DNA of 64,000 bases from the NCBI GenBank assembly GCA_002633005.1, contig NMRA01000601.1, forward strand, positions 111,405 through 175,404, written 5' to 3'. Positions 28,060-40,671 of the stretch are shown here, piece after piece (within the stretch, counting starts at the first letter, position 1; every line of letters starts with the position of its first letter). Source of the DNA: Phoronis australis. Lineage: Eukaryota; Phoronida; Phoronidae. The notes below the pieces were generated by a model. It had not been told where the DNA came from. It saw only the letters and a list, made by a program, of their open reading frames with translations, and did no database searches. A program made the position numbers and the translations under genes.

Positions 28060-31000
28060 TAGAAAATAGTCACTACAAAAGGTGGCGCACACTGTTGTTT
28101 TCGTCCAGCTGTCGACGTTATCGTCCGTTGTGCAGGAATGGTCAAACTTCATCAGTACTAACGAAGTAGGAGCCCAAGGCTGCTAAGAACAGATGACCCA
28201 CGGTCTATAGGGAGTGGACAATATGGTAGTTAAATGCTTGATGCAAACCCAGAACTTGGATTTCTAAAGGACAAAATAACTTTTCATATCGCGCCAAATT
28301 CGCTTATATTGTTCCACGTGGACAAGTTAATAAATCTGGTAGAATGACCCCGAAGTTCCAAGAAATACAAAATAATGAATGGGTGAAAGCAACCGCGAGA
28401 CGCTCACAAATTGGATGGTTTTAGTCGAAAAGTTAGCAAAAATCGTTTCCCAAGTGCAATTGAAAAGTCGTGATGCGTAAGCAGCTCCGTAAACTAAATA
28501 AAACTAGTTAACTGTCAACAGTTTTCGATCGGTCACTTTTTCAAAAACGACGAGAAAAAATGACCAACAATGTCGTTTTCGAAGATAATTCAACACGTGA
28601 AAGAATTGGATAGCAGAAATTTTGATTTTTGTGACATGTCGTATTCCGAGAATATTCCATTTTGCTTACCTAGGTTCATGCTGGCACCGACTCTACGACA
28701 AATTAACACAAAAAACCCTCTGTAATGGTATGTTGCCAAAACTGACCCATTAGTTCCTCGTCTCAAGTAATACCTTTTCGCATAGAATTCAACCAGAGAT
28801 ACACTCATTCTGAGTCTTGGGGAATATGATCCACCCGTGGTTTGTCGAAACAGGAAAAAAACGATGACAATGCATGGAAGTCTAGTATTTAGCAGAATTT
28901 TCCAAAGTAGCGTGGATCTACTTGTTCATATTCTTACACTTGAAGGAGGCTTCGATTCAGTTTTAAAACAAAGACGGTTTAACCTACTGCGAGACATAAG
29001 CCAAGTTCAACTGATTACCGACCCCTAAATGTGGCTGTTGACATTTTTTTCTTCTTTTACGTCATGAAATATTTATAAGATTTCATGAGAAAACTGCCTA
29101 AGAGGCAATTGCCCTTTCACTGGCTGTTATCAAATATCAACCATCGACGGCCGCTTGTAGCTGCTCAAAACATCCAGAACACGTTAATTTTTGGCACCAC
29201 TTAACTAGTAACTCAGTGACCCCTATCGAGTCGTTTTATGTCAATACGCGTAAACGCTTCTGTGGAGACGCTGGCGGCGCAGAATCTGAAATTGGAATCA
29301 TCCACTGGTCACAAACTCAGAGCTTGACGGATATTTCCAAGTTCAGTGAAAATGACTTCATTAGACGTTTGGTTTGGTCGGGTTCGATTTAATCAATAAC
29401 TAAAGATATAAATGCTTTTGGACAAGGCATAGGCTGTTTTCAACCAAACCTTCAATTATTGGGGAAATTTTCGTTTTCGATACAGTCACGTGCGCGCGTT
29501 CCAAATCCCTGGTGTTGAGCAAGAGTGTCGCCAAAACCTGTTTTTGTTTAGTCTAAGCACCATAAGGCACTGGGCAAACACAACCACTTCAGAAACAATT
29601 GATCCAGAAATAAAAATGTGAGCATTTTTGCCACTTGAATGCTCAAACACGAAAAGGAATTAAAACAAAAACGACGTAGAATATAAAATACTTCGGTTAT
29701 ATGGTTTTGGATCCCAGGGGGTACTCCGGTCCAGGCCCAGTGGGTACTCCCAACGTAGAGGAATACGGGACGCGTCGCTCGAAAGGGTGCCTTGTTCAAA
29801 ACCAGTGCTTTTCGATTTAATTCCCTACAAAAGGTTCACTTAATTGGGATTTTGAAACTTTACAAGAGTTTTCTTTTCGAACTACAAAAATCAAAAGAAG
29901 AGTTTTAAAATCTTAGTTGCAAAGTTGGATTCGTTTTCCAGGACGTAGTTTCTCTTCTAGTACTGTGGTATTTCTGAAACAAAACTCTACGAAAGGATGT
30001 CTTATTCATGCACGTGCTGCTTACAAAGGATGTCTTATTCCTGCACGTGCTGCTTACAAATGGGCGAGTCCAATAATACCTCGGAGTCCACGTTAATGCG
30101 AACCTGTAATTGTAAACACCCACGTTCGGTTATCTACTCGCTCCAAACTTCACATTTGAGACTTTCAGTTCCTTTAAACGGTTTTGACGAATTCGTGAAT
30201 GCACCTATACGGACAATTTGTGGTCTCAAACTCTTGAAGTAACTAGTAAAACAATACATGTACATTAAACTGACGACGTGTTTGATGTGAGTCGAATTGA
30301 TCATTCGAGTAAGTACCCACACCCCCGGATTCAAAACGTTTATTTTTAACACGATGTGCCAGCTTAACTCTCGTTCTGATTTTTGAGTTTCTAAATCCAA
30401 ATACCAATGGTGTTAAGTCAAAGAACTGCGGCAAGTCCCCAAGCACATGTAATGCCTTTACAGCGAAAGTTCATTGTTGCTTTGTAGTCAAACATCTAAA
30501 GATCTATGAGTCCTGCAACACAGGGTCCAGTAGGACTAACTCGCCATAAATTCTCCACAAACAGAATTAGTTTTATCAAACAACAAATTTCATATTCTTC
30601 AAAACAACCGACTGAATAGCTGCAACGCTTCGTTAAAGCGAATCTTTGTAAACGTCGTAAGCTCCAAACACAAACTAAGAAAGTAATCTACACACAATTC
30701 TTGAAAAGAGCTTTATACGAGATTATTTGATTTGGCAAATCCGATTGCAAATACACCTGAACTGGGGAGTATCCCAGATTATGATGTCTAGTTGGATAAG
30801 AGACAGGTTCAATGTAGCGGACCCAAAAGACGACGACGAAGGAAAATTGAAATGTAACGCAATATATAGAAGGCATAACATGACTCATATGTACGAATGA
30901 CATCACCTCGAAAAACTGCTGATAGTCATGGTGGAATAAGAGATATTATATCTCTAGTTAAATGTTACTTGGTTAGGCTGAAAGCTCATATGCTGCCTGA

Positions 31001-32770
31001 GACGATTACAAACGTTAACAAACTAGAGCCTCAAATAGACTGTACGGCAGTTATCGACCCAAATATGTACTCTCGAACACAATTATAACTCTTCTGCTTA
31101 AACCAACTAGTCATAAAACGCCATGCAGCTCCCGCGATCAACTTTGACAAGTTTAGTCCGATCCCACAAAACTTATTTACTCACTCCTTTATCAAACGAA
31201 AGCACATGTTAACTTTTTACAACTCGATAAACCTTGACAGTCACAGATTGCGATCGTTGTGCCGTCGAATTCCTTCTCAATAAGAGATGGGAAATGACAT
31301 TCGGGTTTCCGCTAATGGCCGGGTATTTTCTCATCGTGGGTCGCACGCTTTAAACAATGAAACGATCCACATTCTTCAGTGAAAACGTATCCTTCTGTGG
31401 TTTTGAATGTTTTCCTATCAAGTGGGCGATTGAACAATCACAATGGACGTAACAGGAGATTCTTGCGAAGGCGACTATAAGAATTAACTTACTAGTAGGC
31501 TTAGGACGGTCTCACCGTCTTTAGAGATCACAACAGCACACCAGTCGTTTCTATGTCAAGGCTTTGTGCCCAACTTAGAATTTTTTATTTTGAATCCTAC
31601 AGTAGACATGCAACGAGTTGTACCTTGGTGTGGCGTGGCCGTGTTGTAAAAATAAAGTACATCCCGTGATAAGGTGTCTTATCACGCATTCCTTGGGGAA
31701 GACATTTCAGAACGGAAATCGTTATCAAGATCCAACACACGACTTTCAGATTACGCTCATCTTATTACAGACCAGTTTACAGTGGCATGTACATGTACGC
31801 GGGAGCACAAAAGCATCCATTTTTTTAACAATGGAATGTGCGAAACGAAAATGCAAATGAAGGCAGGGGTTATCAACAGCTCAAGGCGCCATATTAGATT
31901 ATATTGGTGCTGGAGATCACTTGGCCACCCTCGGGTCGTTAAACACACATTCCAGTCGTGCGAGTAATTTGATGCTCGACATGGTTTACTAATAAAACAA
32001 TGATTAGCTATGTCCGATCCAGAGTATATTGGAGACACGTAACAGTGCAGAAAGCAAGTTAAATGCTGTAATAATATGTCAACTGAATGCGAATATAACA
32101 CATATGGCGTGATGAAACGATAACACATTCCATGGCATATAATGCGAAAGCATGAGGACGACTTACATGTAGGCCTACCACTGAGACCACTGACGCATTA
32201 CAGCTTTAACGCTAAGACAGAAAATTGGGAATGATTGATTACAAGTTATAGGACACTGAGTGCTAAATGGGTAAATACGAAGTGCAGCGATATCGAACAC
32301 TGACCTAGAGACATTCAATTATGAAATTGATTTATAGATTTGGTGTCTTTTAGAATGCTATTCTTTCCCCATATGACCAGCGTAAGCGATGAGAAGTCAA
32401 AGTATGATGGTTCAACTAAAAGGCATTTTAAGTTCAAATATCTAAGATAGTCACGCGTGTCCTAATGATCTTGGCACTTGACAGGTAAAACTACCCAGGA
32501 CAGAGTTTCAAGCGTTTTGAGACTTATCCGTTTGTAAATCGCAGGTGAATCACCAACAGTCCTGGTTTCGTTGAAGCAAAAAACGAATCCAGGGTAATGA
32601 TTAAATCACCACGAATAATTTAATTTTTGTGTCAACATATAATAAATATTATTTAGTTCTAGAAGATAACAAGGTCCACAGACACATGTATATAGCCGAG
32701 CACATCTTCAACTTATACACCGATCACCAAGAAATATTCATGATGACCCATTAAATACCGTTCATTCTTT
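28060..32770. other. Non-coding stretch with a small direct repeat
   Basis: No supported gene. AAGGATGTCTTATTC(A/C)TGCA is repeated twice in tandem (33-bp unit) at 29994-30060. Short open frames lack splice context or family motifs. Confidence 0.5.
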
Positions 32771-32773
32771 TAC

Positions 32774-32887
32774 CTTTAGCTTTGTGTCCCTGTTCATTCC
32801 GGCTTTGGTCGCCCGAGTTGACATGATGGTGTCTCGGTCCGGTGACTCCACAAAACGCAGCCTCGGCTTGTGCTTACAACTCGTCTT
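32774..32887 (-). CDS. Candidate orphan exon, 38 codons
   Basis: Minus-strand block bounded by acceptor ttgtcttcag at 32887 and donor AAAG|GTAAAA at 32774, exactly 114 bp, phase 0 at both ends. It reads KTSCKHKPRLRFVESPDRDT and continues with a basic, threonine-rich segment ending TKLK. The composition looks protein-coding (basic, no stops, symmetric exon), but no family is recognised and no partner exon was found nearby. It could belong to a larger minus-strand gene between 25 and 37 kb, or be chance. Confidence 0.35.
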
Positions 32888-32889
32888 CT

Positions 32890-35750
32890 GAAGACAACAG
32901 TAAAAGTATGCGAGTCTGTCACCAACGACCTCTGACCTCAGGGCAGGGCAAGGCAAGTGACGGTTGATGATAAATACGCGACATGGTCTGGAAATCTTCA
33001 CGTAAAAATATTTGCAATCACGGTCACGTTCACAAAAGTTTTCTTTAAATAGAGAGAAAATGAAAATTTTCAAAGCAAGCTAAAATCAATAAAATCGAAA
33101 AAAGAAAAGTGAAAAGTGTCAAAACCCGCCTTGATCAACGTGTAGTGGTGCGCCCCCTTTTATCACCGAAGAATGTCAACTTTCTACATTGTAAGTGCAG
33201 AACTGTGCGGTGCGTGAACTAGGAATCTTGCTTAATCTCAAGATCGCGTATGCGTGAACTTGGAATTGAATATTCATCTGGGCAATCAGGTGAATTTTTT
33301 GTTCAGTGTAAAGAATATTTGTAATTACTGTCCTCACGACCGCCCATTTTCTCCTTTACCGTAACCCTGTGTTAAAGAATCAGAATATGTGAACGGTTAG
33401 AGTCAAACATTGTTTGCTGATTAAGATCGCCAATAGTCGAAAAGGTTGGCTGAAATTTACTTTATTTTATTAACATGTAATGTGATTTAGTGCAGTGCAA
33501 ATTTTTATCTAGGTGAACGTGATTATTTGAATGAACCTGTCAAGTCTTCTCGTGCATTCCACGTTGCGCATGCGCAATCTTGAGGTTAAGCAGCATTCGA
33601 AGTTCAGGCACAGACAAGACGTGCCGAACCATTTACTTGAACACAAGGCGACGATACTGTCGTTTTCAATGAGGAAAGTAACGCCAGCTAAATTTTATAA
33701 CATTTTTTGCAGAATTCAGAGATGAATTAGGGTCTGGATGAACGAGTTAACTTGGTTCCGCATGGGTAGGCATGGGCCAAACGTCGTGTGAGACTAAGAG
33801 TAAAATCATCGGAAAACTTGACACCGTGCAGCACTGTGTAATGCACTTCAGAGGCGTAGGTAGGTTTTCTTCGGGGACGAGGAGGGGGCGGGGTCGGGGG
33901 TGTAGACAACCGCCACTATTTCTCGGCACCACATTGTTTGTAAAAGATCCGTTATTGCTAAATCAATGGTTCACTTCGGTTTATTATGAATGGACCCGTC
34001 TAAATGTGAAAGTGTTTCTGTGTTATACGTTAATTATTTAGCTATCACAAACTTCTTCTTGCTCGCTTTTTTCTCATTAAATTAATTGGTACTTCAAAAT
34101 CACCAAATGGCGTGGCTACCATGCATTGAAAACCAGGTGGATTCATTTGCCACATACAATCCGCGTCCTCATGTAATCATCCGAGTTTCAGTTCAACTAG
34201 CAGTTGCCCGACTATCAAGAAAGCGCTGTCCAACTCGCTTTCCAGATGAGGCTTTACCTCAAAAATTGTCGTTGTTTTATCGCCCGTTATATGGCGTTCT
34301 TATCGTTACTTCTACTAACCCCTTTCAGCAAACCAGAGAACGTTGTCAAACTTTGGACGGCTTACTCATAGCCGTCTTTCATACCTGATTTAGTTACCCA
34401 CTTCTCCAGTCAGTCATTTTTGGCCCTTGATTTTGAGTAGCAGGCTATTAGCCAGATATCGCCATTCTGTCACGTGTGCATCAATATCTTTCCACTGAGA
34501 AGACTGCAATGTGTCGTTTGGACTCTTCCCACATGTTGCTGGGTGCAATGTATTGTTTGCTGGTGGATGAACTGTTGGCTGTTTTGATGGTTTGTAACAT
34601 GTCATGGGCGAGTAACATGATGACGTGATGTGTGATGGGCATACTGTTGGTATTCATGCTGGCACATTCACTGCTGTGTGATTTCAGTAGTATCGCAGGG
34701 AGTCACGTGGAAATATTCTATGATACTTGAATTGAGACTTTTTCCCGCGCGGTGCGCTGCAGGACACAGGAATTTCGCGAGTGTGGTGTACCAAGCGACT
34801 ATTCAGTTTAGTTTAGTTACAGACGCAAGCGCCACGCCGAAGCAATGTACGTTTGTGAAAAGTCAGTGCTTTCTTTGATTTCGTAATCTACGGTACAACT
34901 TGTTAATTTTCGGCATCATGTATGCATAAACGCGCACGAAAGTTGTTCAAATTCAATGAGAGAAGTTGACGTTATTGGAAAATAATAGAGAAAGTAGAAG
35001 TGCACCAAGGTAATAGTTATTGCACGTGTACTTATAATTACCACACGACTTGAAAACCAGGACATTGTAAGTGTGGTTTGAGATTTGTGGGATTTCAATA
35101 CTCGAGTCCACCATCGTTCACAATCTTGATTGAAAATTTTTAAATATTAAAATTAGGCATACTAATACCACCTGCGATTCACATATACATAGATGTCAGA
35201 GTAACACCTGCTAAAACCAATATATTACGAAAGCTGTTTCGAACTCCCTTAACAAAAGTCGGCTAAGTGACGAAGTTATTTGTCACTTGTGAACAAAATG
35301 AAAGGAAATAAAATTTTATTATTACAGTGTAGTTCAATAGCAAGTCCAGCTGCTCGTTTCATGAAAACTGACTTAAGACTTACGACAAAAGAGAACAAAA
35401 TTGTAAAGGTAAGGCCGACATTCGGGCTAAAGTCAAGAGCGAACACGAAAATTCCTAAAAGACCGTGACATGGACACAAAGTCGGATTTTGGCTTGCGCC
35501 ACCTGTTGCGAAATCACAAAACTATGCGAGGCGGTGTGTGAAATGGGGCATCAAGAATAATCTTCATCTTAAAACTCTAAATACATTTACATTTTGGATA
35601 AAATTGAAATCTCGTTGGCTTCAGAACATCCTGGTGTGGCTGGAAAATATCATTTCACATGTGCCGGAAAGACAAAGTGCATTGTTTCTACGGCCTTTGC
35701 TGGTTCTCTTATCGAAAGTAGACAATTTTCATTCTGACGTTGTTTAGGAA
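32890..35750. other. Non-coding stretch
   Basis: No supported exon or clear repeat was identified. Short frames on both strands have no family features. Confidence 0.5.
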
Positions 35751-36881
35751 CATTAGACCACAGACGCTTGGGTTTATCTGTTCCTCGATCGCAAATGACG
35801 TCACTCAATAATATATATAAGAAAACATAAAGGCTCCCAACTTCAACCGTCCAAAATCCGAATAAAATCTGCGTGCACCTCCCCCAGTCTGGTGTTGCAT
35901 AAACGTTCGAAGCCTTATCTTTCCAAGATCCCATTAACTGTCTTCGTGAGTGGTGAAGTGGCGATGGAATTTGCAAAACAATCTCAAAACTCTGAATTCA
36001 AGGACCTGAAGTAGTAAACATGGCGGATTTCAGTTGTGCTTCAACTTGTACGCCTGTCGTAGGTGAAACTTCGAGTTTGAGCAAGCAACCTATATTTCAA
36101 ATTCAATAATTCTAATCCAAAACTCAACTAATTGAGAATGTTAAAGTTAGTATTTTAATGATTATTTGTAACTTTATTCCACTGACGGCTCATTTTAGCC
36201 CTTAACTTAGAATTTTATAACATAAACTGGCGTATCTTGTTTCTCATCTTGACATCACGCAGTTTTTTGATTGAAGCACAACACACACTCGGCCAGGAAA
36301 CGCAGTCCGTGCAAGTATTACAATGCGCGTGGCCGACGAGTTAACTCAATGGTTTTGGCCAAAAGTAAAACCTTCATAAGAAATCACAGTACACAAAAAA
36401 CTTCGCATATCAATACAGTATCAGGATAATTTATATTTGACACAAATATGTGAGTAATTTCATTTATTTGGCAATAAAGTGCTCTCTGCTTCTCATGATC
36501 AAGTAGTCGAGGGATTGACGATGAAAGCCGCGCGAAATTAGACTTTCGAATTTAGCTCGGGAGCGTCCGTCAAAAATCCGGATGTGCGAAGACCGTCTGC
36601 CATGACATCACGGAATCACTTCCTTGAATTTGTGATTTTGGCATTCTTTTGGCATTTTTGCCGCCAAATCACCACTCGAAGGCAATTTGAAGAGATTGAA
36701 TGAAAGAAAGTATTCTAAGAGTTGTCCGATGCTAGTTTCGTGAAGTTCCATGCACATTTGAGCAGAAAATTCTGAGCAAACAGATTTGGAGTGTCCAACC
36801 TTTATGTTTTCTTATATGTATTATTGAGTGACGTCATGTGCGATCGAGGAACAGATAAACCCAAGCGCCTGTGCATTAGAC
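35751..36881. mobile_element. Non-autonomous hAT-like transposon with perfect 8-bp TSD
   Basis: The element body spans 35759-36873 (1115 bp). The left end CACAGACGCTTGGGTTTATC and right end (reverse complement) CACAGGCGCTTGGGTTTATC extend into ~75 bp of imperfect inverted repeat, including CTGTTCCTCGATCGCA and GACGTCACTCAATA. It is flanked by the identical octamer CATTAGAC at 35751-35758 and 36874-36881. An 8-bp target duplication with CA-starting inverted repeats is the mark of the hAT superfamily. No transposase frame. Confidence 0.88.
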
Positions 36882-37053
36882 TGAGAAAAATATCAACGAA
36901 ATTTGTTTCTCAACAGATTACAGTCATTTAGACCAAAAGTCCAGTCTTGAGCTTACTCCATATCAGGCTAACTTTCAGTCTTAGCTTTGATCGAATTAGG
37001 TCTTAGTTTTAGTCTTACGAAATTACATGAAAAGGGGCAAAGACATTTTGATC

Positions 37054-37415
37054 TTAAAAGGATACTCAACCCTGTTTTGATGATTTCAACCAATCCTCGT
37101 TCTATCAATTGCTAATGCACCAGTGGCGCTAATCTTGAACGGCAAAGACAGGAAACAACTTAAAACTCCCTGTGTCACAGATTGGACGTTATGGTTCTTT
37201 CGCTATAGTTGCCGTGTACATGTAATTCGCTAAAAGCGTAGGTCACGCTTGCCCTGTTTAGTAGACTTTGATAGGAGTTTTCGAATTTTCTTCCAAACTT
37301 TTGAGGGTTGTTGGGGATTACAGAACAGTGTTTTGTACTTATCGGAGAATTGGATGGAGACGTCATTTTTAATATTCAGTGTTAATAAGTCAAAACCCGG
37401 TTGGTATCCCTTTAC
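37054..37415. mobile_element. TTAA-flanked MITE, copy 2
   Basis: Left TTAAAAGGATACTCAACCCT, right GGTTGGTATCCCTTTAC, where the right TTAA has decayed to TTAC. The interior matches the other two copies throughout. It lies ~180 bp beyond the presumed poly(A) signal of the 924-codon gene. Confidence 0.8.
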
Positions 37416-37594
37416 GTTAGCCCTATTTCAAACTAAGTAAAGGCAGAAAAAGTTTCATGAAATGGGCACCAGCAATATATTTCACATTGATATCTTCAAC
37501 TTTCTTATTTTGTCAATTCACTTGGGTGTAAAAACTGAATTAATGACGTCAGAATCAATTCAAAGGTAGTGAAACAGTACGATGGTAAACAGGA

Positions 37595-37600
37595 TTTATT
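37595..37600 (-). other. Poly(A) signal AATAAA
   Basis: Minus-strand AATAAA 85 bp downstream of the stop of the 924-codon frame, well placed as its 3' end signal. Confidence 0.55.
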
Positions 37601-37684
37601 TCATTAATGGCACGCAACAGACTTGTAGCGTCCTCTTTTGAGGATACCTATAACAACCACAGTCTAAGTAACCACACGACCTCG

Positions 37685-40459
37685 TCACGTTTTCATCATA
37701 TAGTCATTTCTAATTTGTTGCGCAGTGACCGTGATTTCACTTAAAAATTCCTCGCTTTCTCGGACTGCATCGTCCAACCACGACAGATTCAGATCACCAC
37801 CGGAGAGTAAACCTGAAGACGACGACGAACATGAAGTAATTGACGAATTGTCAAAAAAGTTTTGAATCAGTCCCTTTTCTCGAGCGCAAGTGTCATCATC
37901 GCTGCTCTCTCGGGAGTCACATTCTTTCTCGGAATTTTTAAAAAATTTCTGATTAATTTGTGTGACATTTTCTTTCAATACAGTGCGGTCTTCAAACACG
38001 GGATTTTTGTGAAGTTCGACATTTATTTTCCTCGCCTGACATGATTTCGACTCTTGGTTTGAAGACGTATAATCGATGTCGTGTGCCTCTCTTAAATGAT
38101 TCTTTGTTTTCGAGAAATGTTGAGTTTCCTTTTCAAAACTTGACTGATTAACCAGACTGGGTGATTGCAATTCGAAGGTATGTTTGCCAGAAATAATCTG
38201 TGAATGGTTAATATCTTTGGTCTCATAAGGTCTCACGTTTACACAAGCCACATCTAAGGTACCTTTCCGAAAGTTGGCAAAGGTTTCCAAATCATAATAA
38301 TCACTTTCTTCCTCAAGGACAAGTTTCTGATCAGAAAAAATATGATCAACTCCTTTCGTGCCATCACCGTAAATGGAATCGTTTTCTTGGTCTTTGGTTG
38401 ACAATGAGGTATCTGCTGAGTAACCTCCCTCGTAGGCCGCTAAAAGCGGAGACTCTAACTGCTGTTCCCAAGTAATGTGCACGGGTTCGTTCACAGGAGC
38501 ACGGAGCCCTGGAGATTCAATCACGTGTTCCCATGTGACGGATTTTGGGGTCTCTGCAACTCCTCGTTTTTTCACACGGTCACACTCTGTGCATTCTTGA
38601 CGTCTACTCGATTTTCTATTGCAGATGTACTTTGCCTCTGAGGGCAGGCGAGGCACGCTCGAGGTGCCAGACGTAGCGCTTTTGGCTACCTCTAACTTCA
38701 CCGTTGGATCGCTTTGAGATTTTCGTGGTTTTATCCCATGCACAGACGGTTTATTCTTAGATGTAACTTGGCAGTCGAAACGATTGTCCGACGTGCTTAT
38801 TACCTCAAAGCGATTAATTAGCGAGGTTATTTTGTTAAATTTTCTTGAGAGCGCCAACTTATTCGCTTTGATAAATTGCAGGCGACAGTTGCGGTCTGTT
38901 TGCACGGCTAGAATCTTCTTTGGAACACGTTTGTCGCCTGCTCCATCCGAAACTAAAGGTTTTGCTGCTAATGGCATTGTACTTAATGGTTCAAAGTGAT
39001 CGCCAAACTGTAATCCATCAGACAATCCTTTGTTTTTACTCGAAATTTCCTCGACATGTTTGTCATCAAATAAAAGTGGACACGTATATCCATGCACCAT
39101 ATAACAGCTTGAATGTTGTTTTTGGCGGTGTTTTTGTTCTTCTTCGTTGCCCAAGTTCTTCGTTTCTGAATTGATTATCGCAGAGTCGATAGGTTCGAGA
39201 CATTTTTCAGCGACATTCTGGTCTTGAAATTTACTCCTGCTAGCACAAGGCTTTCGAGGGTCTCTGTCGCCGTCGGTCACTTTGTCATCACTGCAGCTTA
39301 CAGTTCTGGACGAATACTTTGTCAGCATAATACCAGCAGGGTCGCTAGGTGGTCTGTAGCGCATCGTCGATTGCTTCTGGAAATTAACATTCTCCTTGTC
39401 CCCCACTTCACTTTCTTTCGCAGAACTTGAATCCCTTGCAGAAAAACACTCGGAAAATAGGTGCTGATCACCGTAACAAAAAGGCACGTGACGTGATTGG
39501 TTGATAATAAGATCTTCCACATTTGAAGTTTTAGCTGGTGACTTGATTAATGCGAGATTTGCTTGATTAAAATTTCGAGAGATTCCCATGTCGAACGAAT
39601 CTGAGATGGAATCGTATCGAACTGGCATAGGCACTCGCTGAGGTGTATGGGACGGCGTGGCAGCAGCATACGTCACAAACGATGCTGCTTTAACAGGTAA
39701 GTAACCAGACGACATGCAATCGACTTCTTCAACTTCTGAAAATATATCCTCGCCATCTCTGTCTTCTATGTTTTGATTGGTGTTCTTGTTTTCAGACTCT
39801 CTCTGGTTCAAAACTGATAGACCCTTCTTAGAACCGTAAGCCTTGGACATTTTTTTACACGTTGTTCGTTTAAGAATCCCTTTGGTTTGCACGATGAGAG
39901 GGGAAGACCGGTTACATTCTCCGTGGTTTTTGCGTGGACTTACAATTTCTGAATAAGGACATTTAACGGTTTCGCCATCCTCTTCTGTGCACTTTTCACG
40001 AGGTTCTTCGAAAATATATGTACTCAAGCGTGCCAATGAGTTTTGTCTTGTGACCGAGAAATCTACTCTATCGTCCGAAGTGTCACTGTCCTCAAAGGGT
40101 GCTGCGTCCTTTTCTTTGAATTTCCGGAACGCTCTAGCAATTGGCGAGTACGAGTGTACAGCACTGCATCCTTTGTGAAGTTTTGCCTCTTCCCGAATTG
40201 ATTTTTGATTCGATTTTGTATGGTCAACCATTGCCCGTTTTGCCCTTATTTTTCGTTCTCCACGAAATCGTTTACATTTCGATCTTCGAGATGCATTTTC
40301 GTCTTCGTCAGAGCTAGAGTCATTAGCTTGCTTCCTGTGGTCAGATTTTGACTTCGGACTCCTTGGAAACTTTTCAGACTTTGTTTCCCAGGTCTTCTCG
40401 CAGTCGCCAGCTTCACTAGTCCTCATAGGAAGACGTCGCAAAGACAACCTACATCTCAT
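37685..40459 (-). CDS. Uncharacterised 924-aa protein with PP1-docking motifs and a KEN box
   Basis: Uninterrupted 925-codon frame, hence a single-exon gene or one very large exon. No catalytic domain is recognised; the protein is polar, Ser/Lys/Glu-rich and probably disordered. Visible in order: a basic, NLS-like N terminus (residues 30-80, including KCKRFRGERKIRAKR); RVDF (131-134); SILK-type motif GILKR (194-198); KEN box (355-357); a short internal repeat VTWEHVIESPGL (641-652) and ITWEQQLESPLL (662-673), the first preceded by K-S so that KSVTW fits the RVxF consensus; several SP/TP sites; an acidic C terminus with SWLDDAVRESEEFL. SILK plus RVxF is the usual docking pair for protein phosphatase 1, and KEN is an APC/C degron. 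I infer a nuclear, cell-cycle-regulated PP1 partner. The start could also be Met12. Orthology unknown. Confidence 0.75.
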   Translation of the reverse strand: MRCRLSLRRLPMRTSEAGDCEKTWETKSEKFPRSPKSKSDHRKQANDSSSDEDENASRRSKCKRFRGERKIRAKRAMVDHTKSNQKSIREEAKLHKGCSAVHSYSPIARAFRKFKEKDAAPFEDSDTSDDRVDFSVTRQNSLARLSTYIFEEPREKCTEEDGETVKCPYSEIVSPRKNHGECNRSSPLIVQTKGILKRTTCKKMSKAYGSKKGLSVLNQRESENKNTNQNIEDRDGEDIFSEVEEVDCMSSGYLPVKAASFVTYAAATPSHTPQRVPMPVRYDSISDSFDMGISRNFNQANLALIKSPAKTSNVEDLIINQSRHVPFCYGDQHLFSECFSARDSSSAKESEVGDKENVNFQKQSTMRYRPPSDPAGIMLTKYSSRTVSCSDDKVTDGDRDPRKPCASRSKFQDQNVAEKCLEPIDSAIINSETKNLGNEEEQKHRQKQHSSCYMVHGYTCPLLFDDKHVEEISSKNKGLSDGLQFGDHFEPLSTMPLAAKPLVSDGAGDKRVPKKILAVQTDRNCRLQFIKANKLALSRKFNKITSLINRFEVISTSDNRFDCQVTSKNKPSVHGIKPRKSQSDPTVKLEVAKSATSGTSSVPRLPSEAKYICNRKSSRRQECTECDRVKKRGVAETPKSVTWEHVIESPGLRAPVNEPVHITWEQQLESPLLAAYEGGYSADTSLSTKDQENDSIYGDGTKGVDHIFSDQKLVLEEESDYYDLETFANFRKGTLDVACVNVRPYETKDINHSQIISGKHTFELQSPSLVNQSSFEKETQHFSKTKNHLREAHDIDYTSSNQESKSCQARKINVELHKNPVFEDRTVLKENVTQINQKFFKNSEKECDSRESSDDDTCAREKGLIQNFFDNSSITSCSSSSSGLLSGGDLNLSWLDDAVRESEEFLSEITVTAQQIRNDYMMKT

Positions 40460-40671
40460 AATTACAACTTTGTCGTTTTACAGAATTAATTGCGAAATAA
40501 ATGTCATCACGATAACAATCAGAGCGTGCAACACAAATATGAGAGCGTGTTGTCAATATGAGCGCGACGGTATGGTAGGATGCGTCACATTTTAGTTGTC
40601 CTTGACATTGAGATGTTTTGTTCTTTTACCAACAGATGTCGCTTGACTCGAGGAAACATTTTGGTGGCACT

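Noticed and set aside
31618-31967. Overlapping 80- and 97-codon plus-strand frames
   Set aside because: Two frames over the same DNA, no motif, no splice signals.
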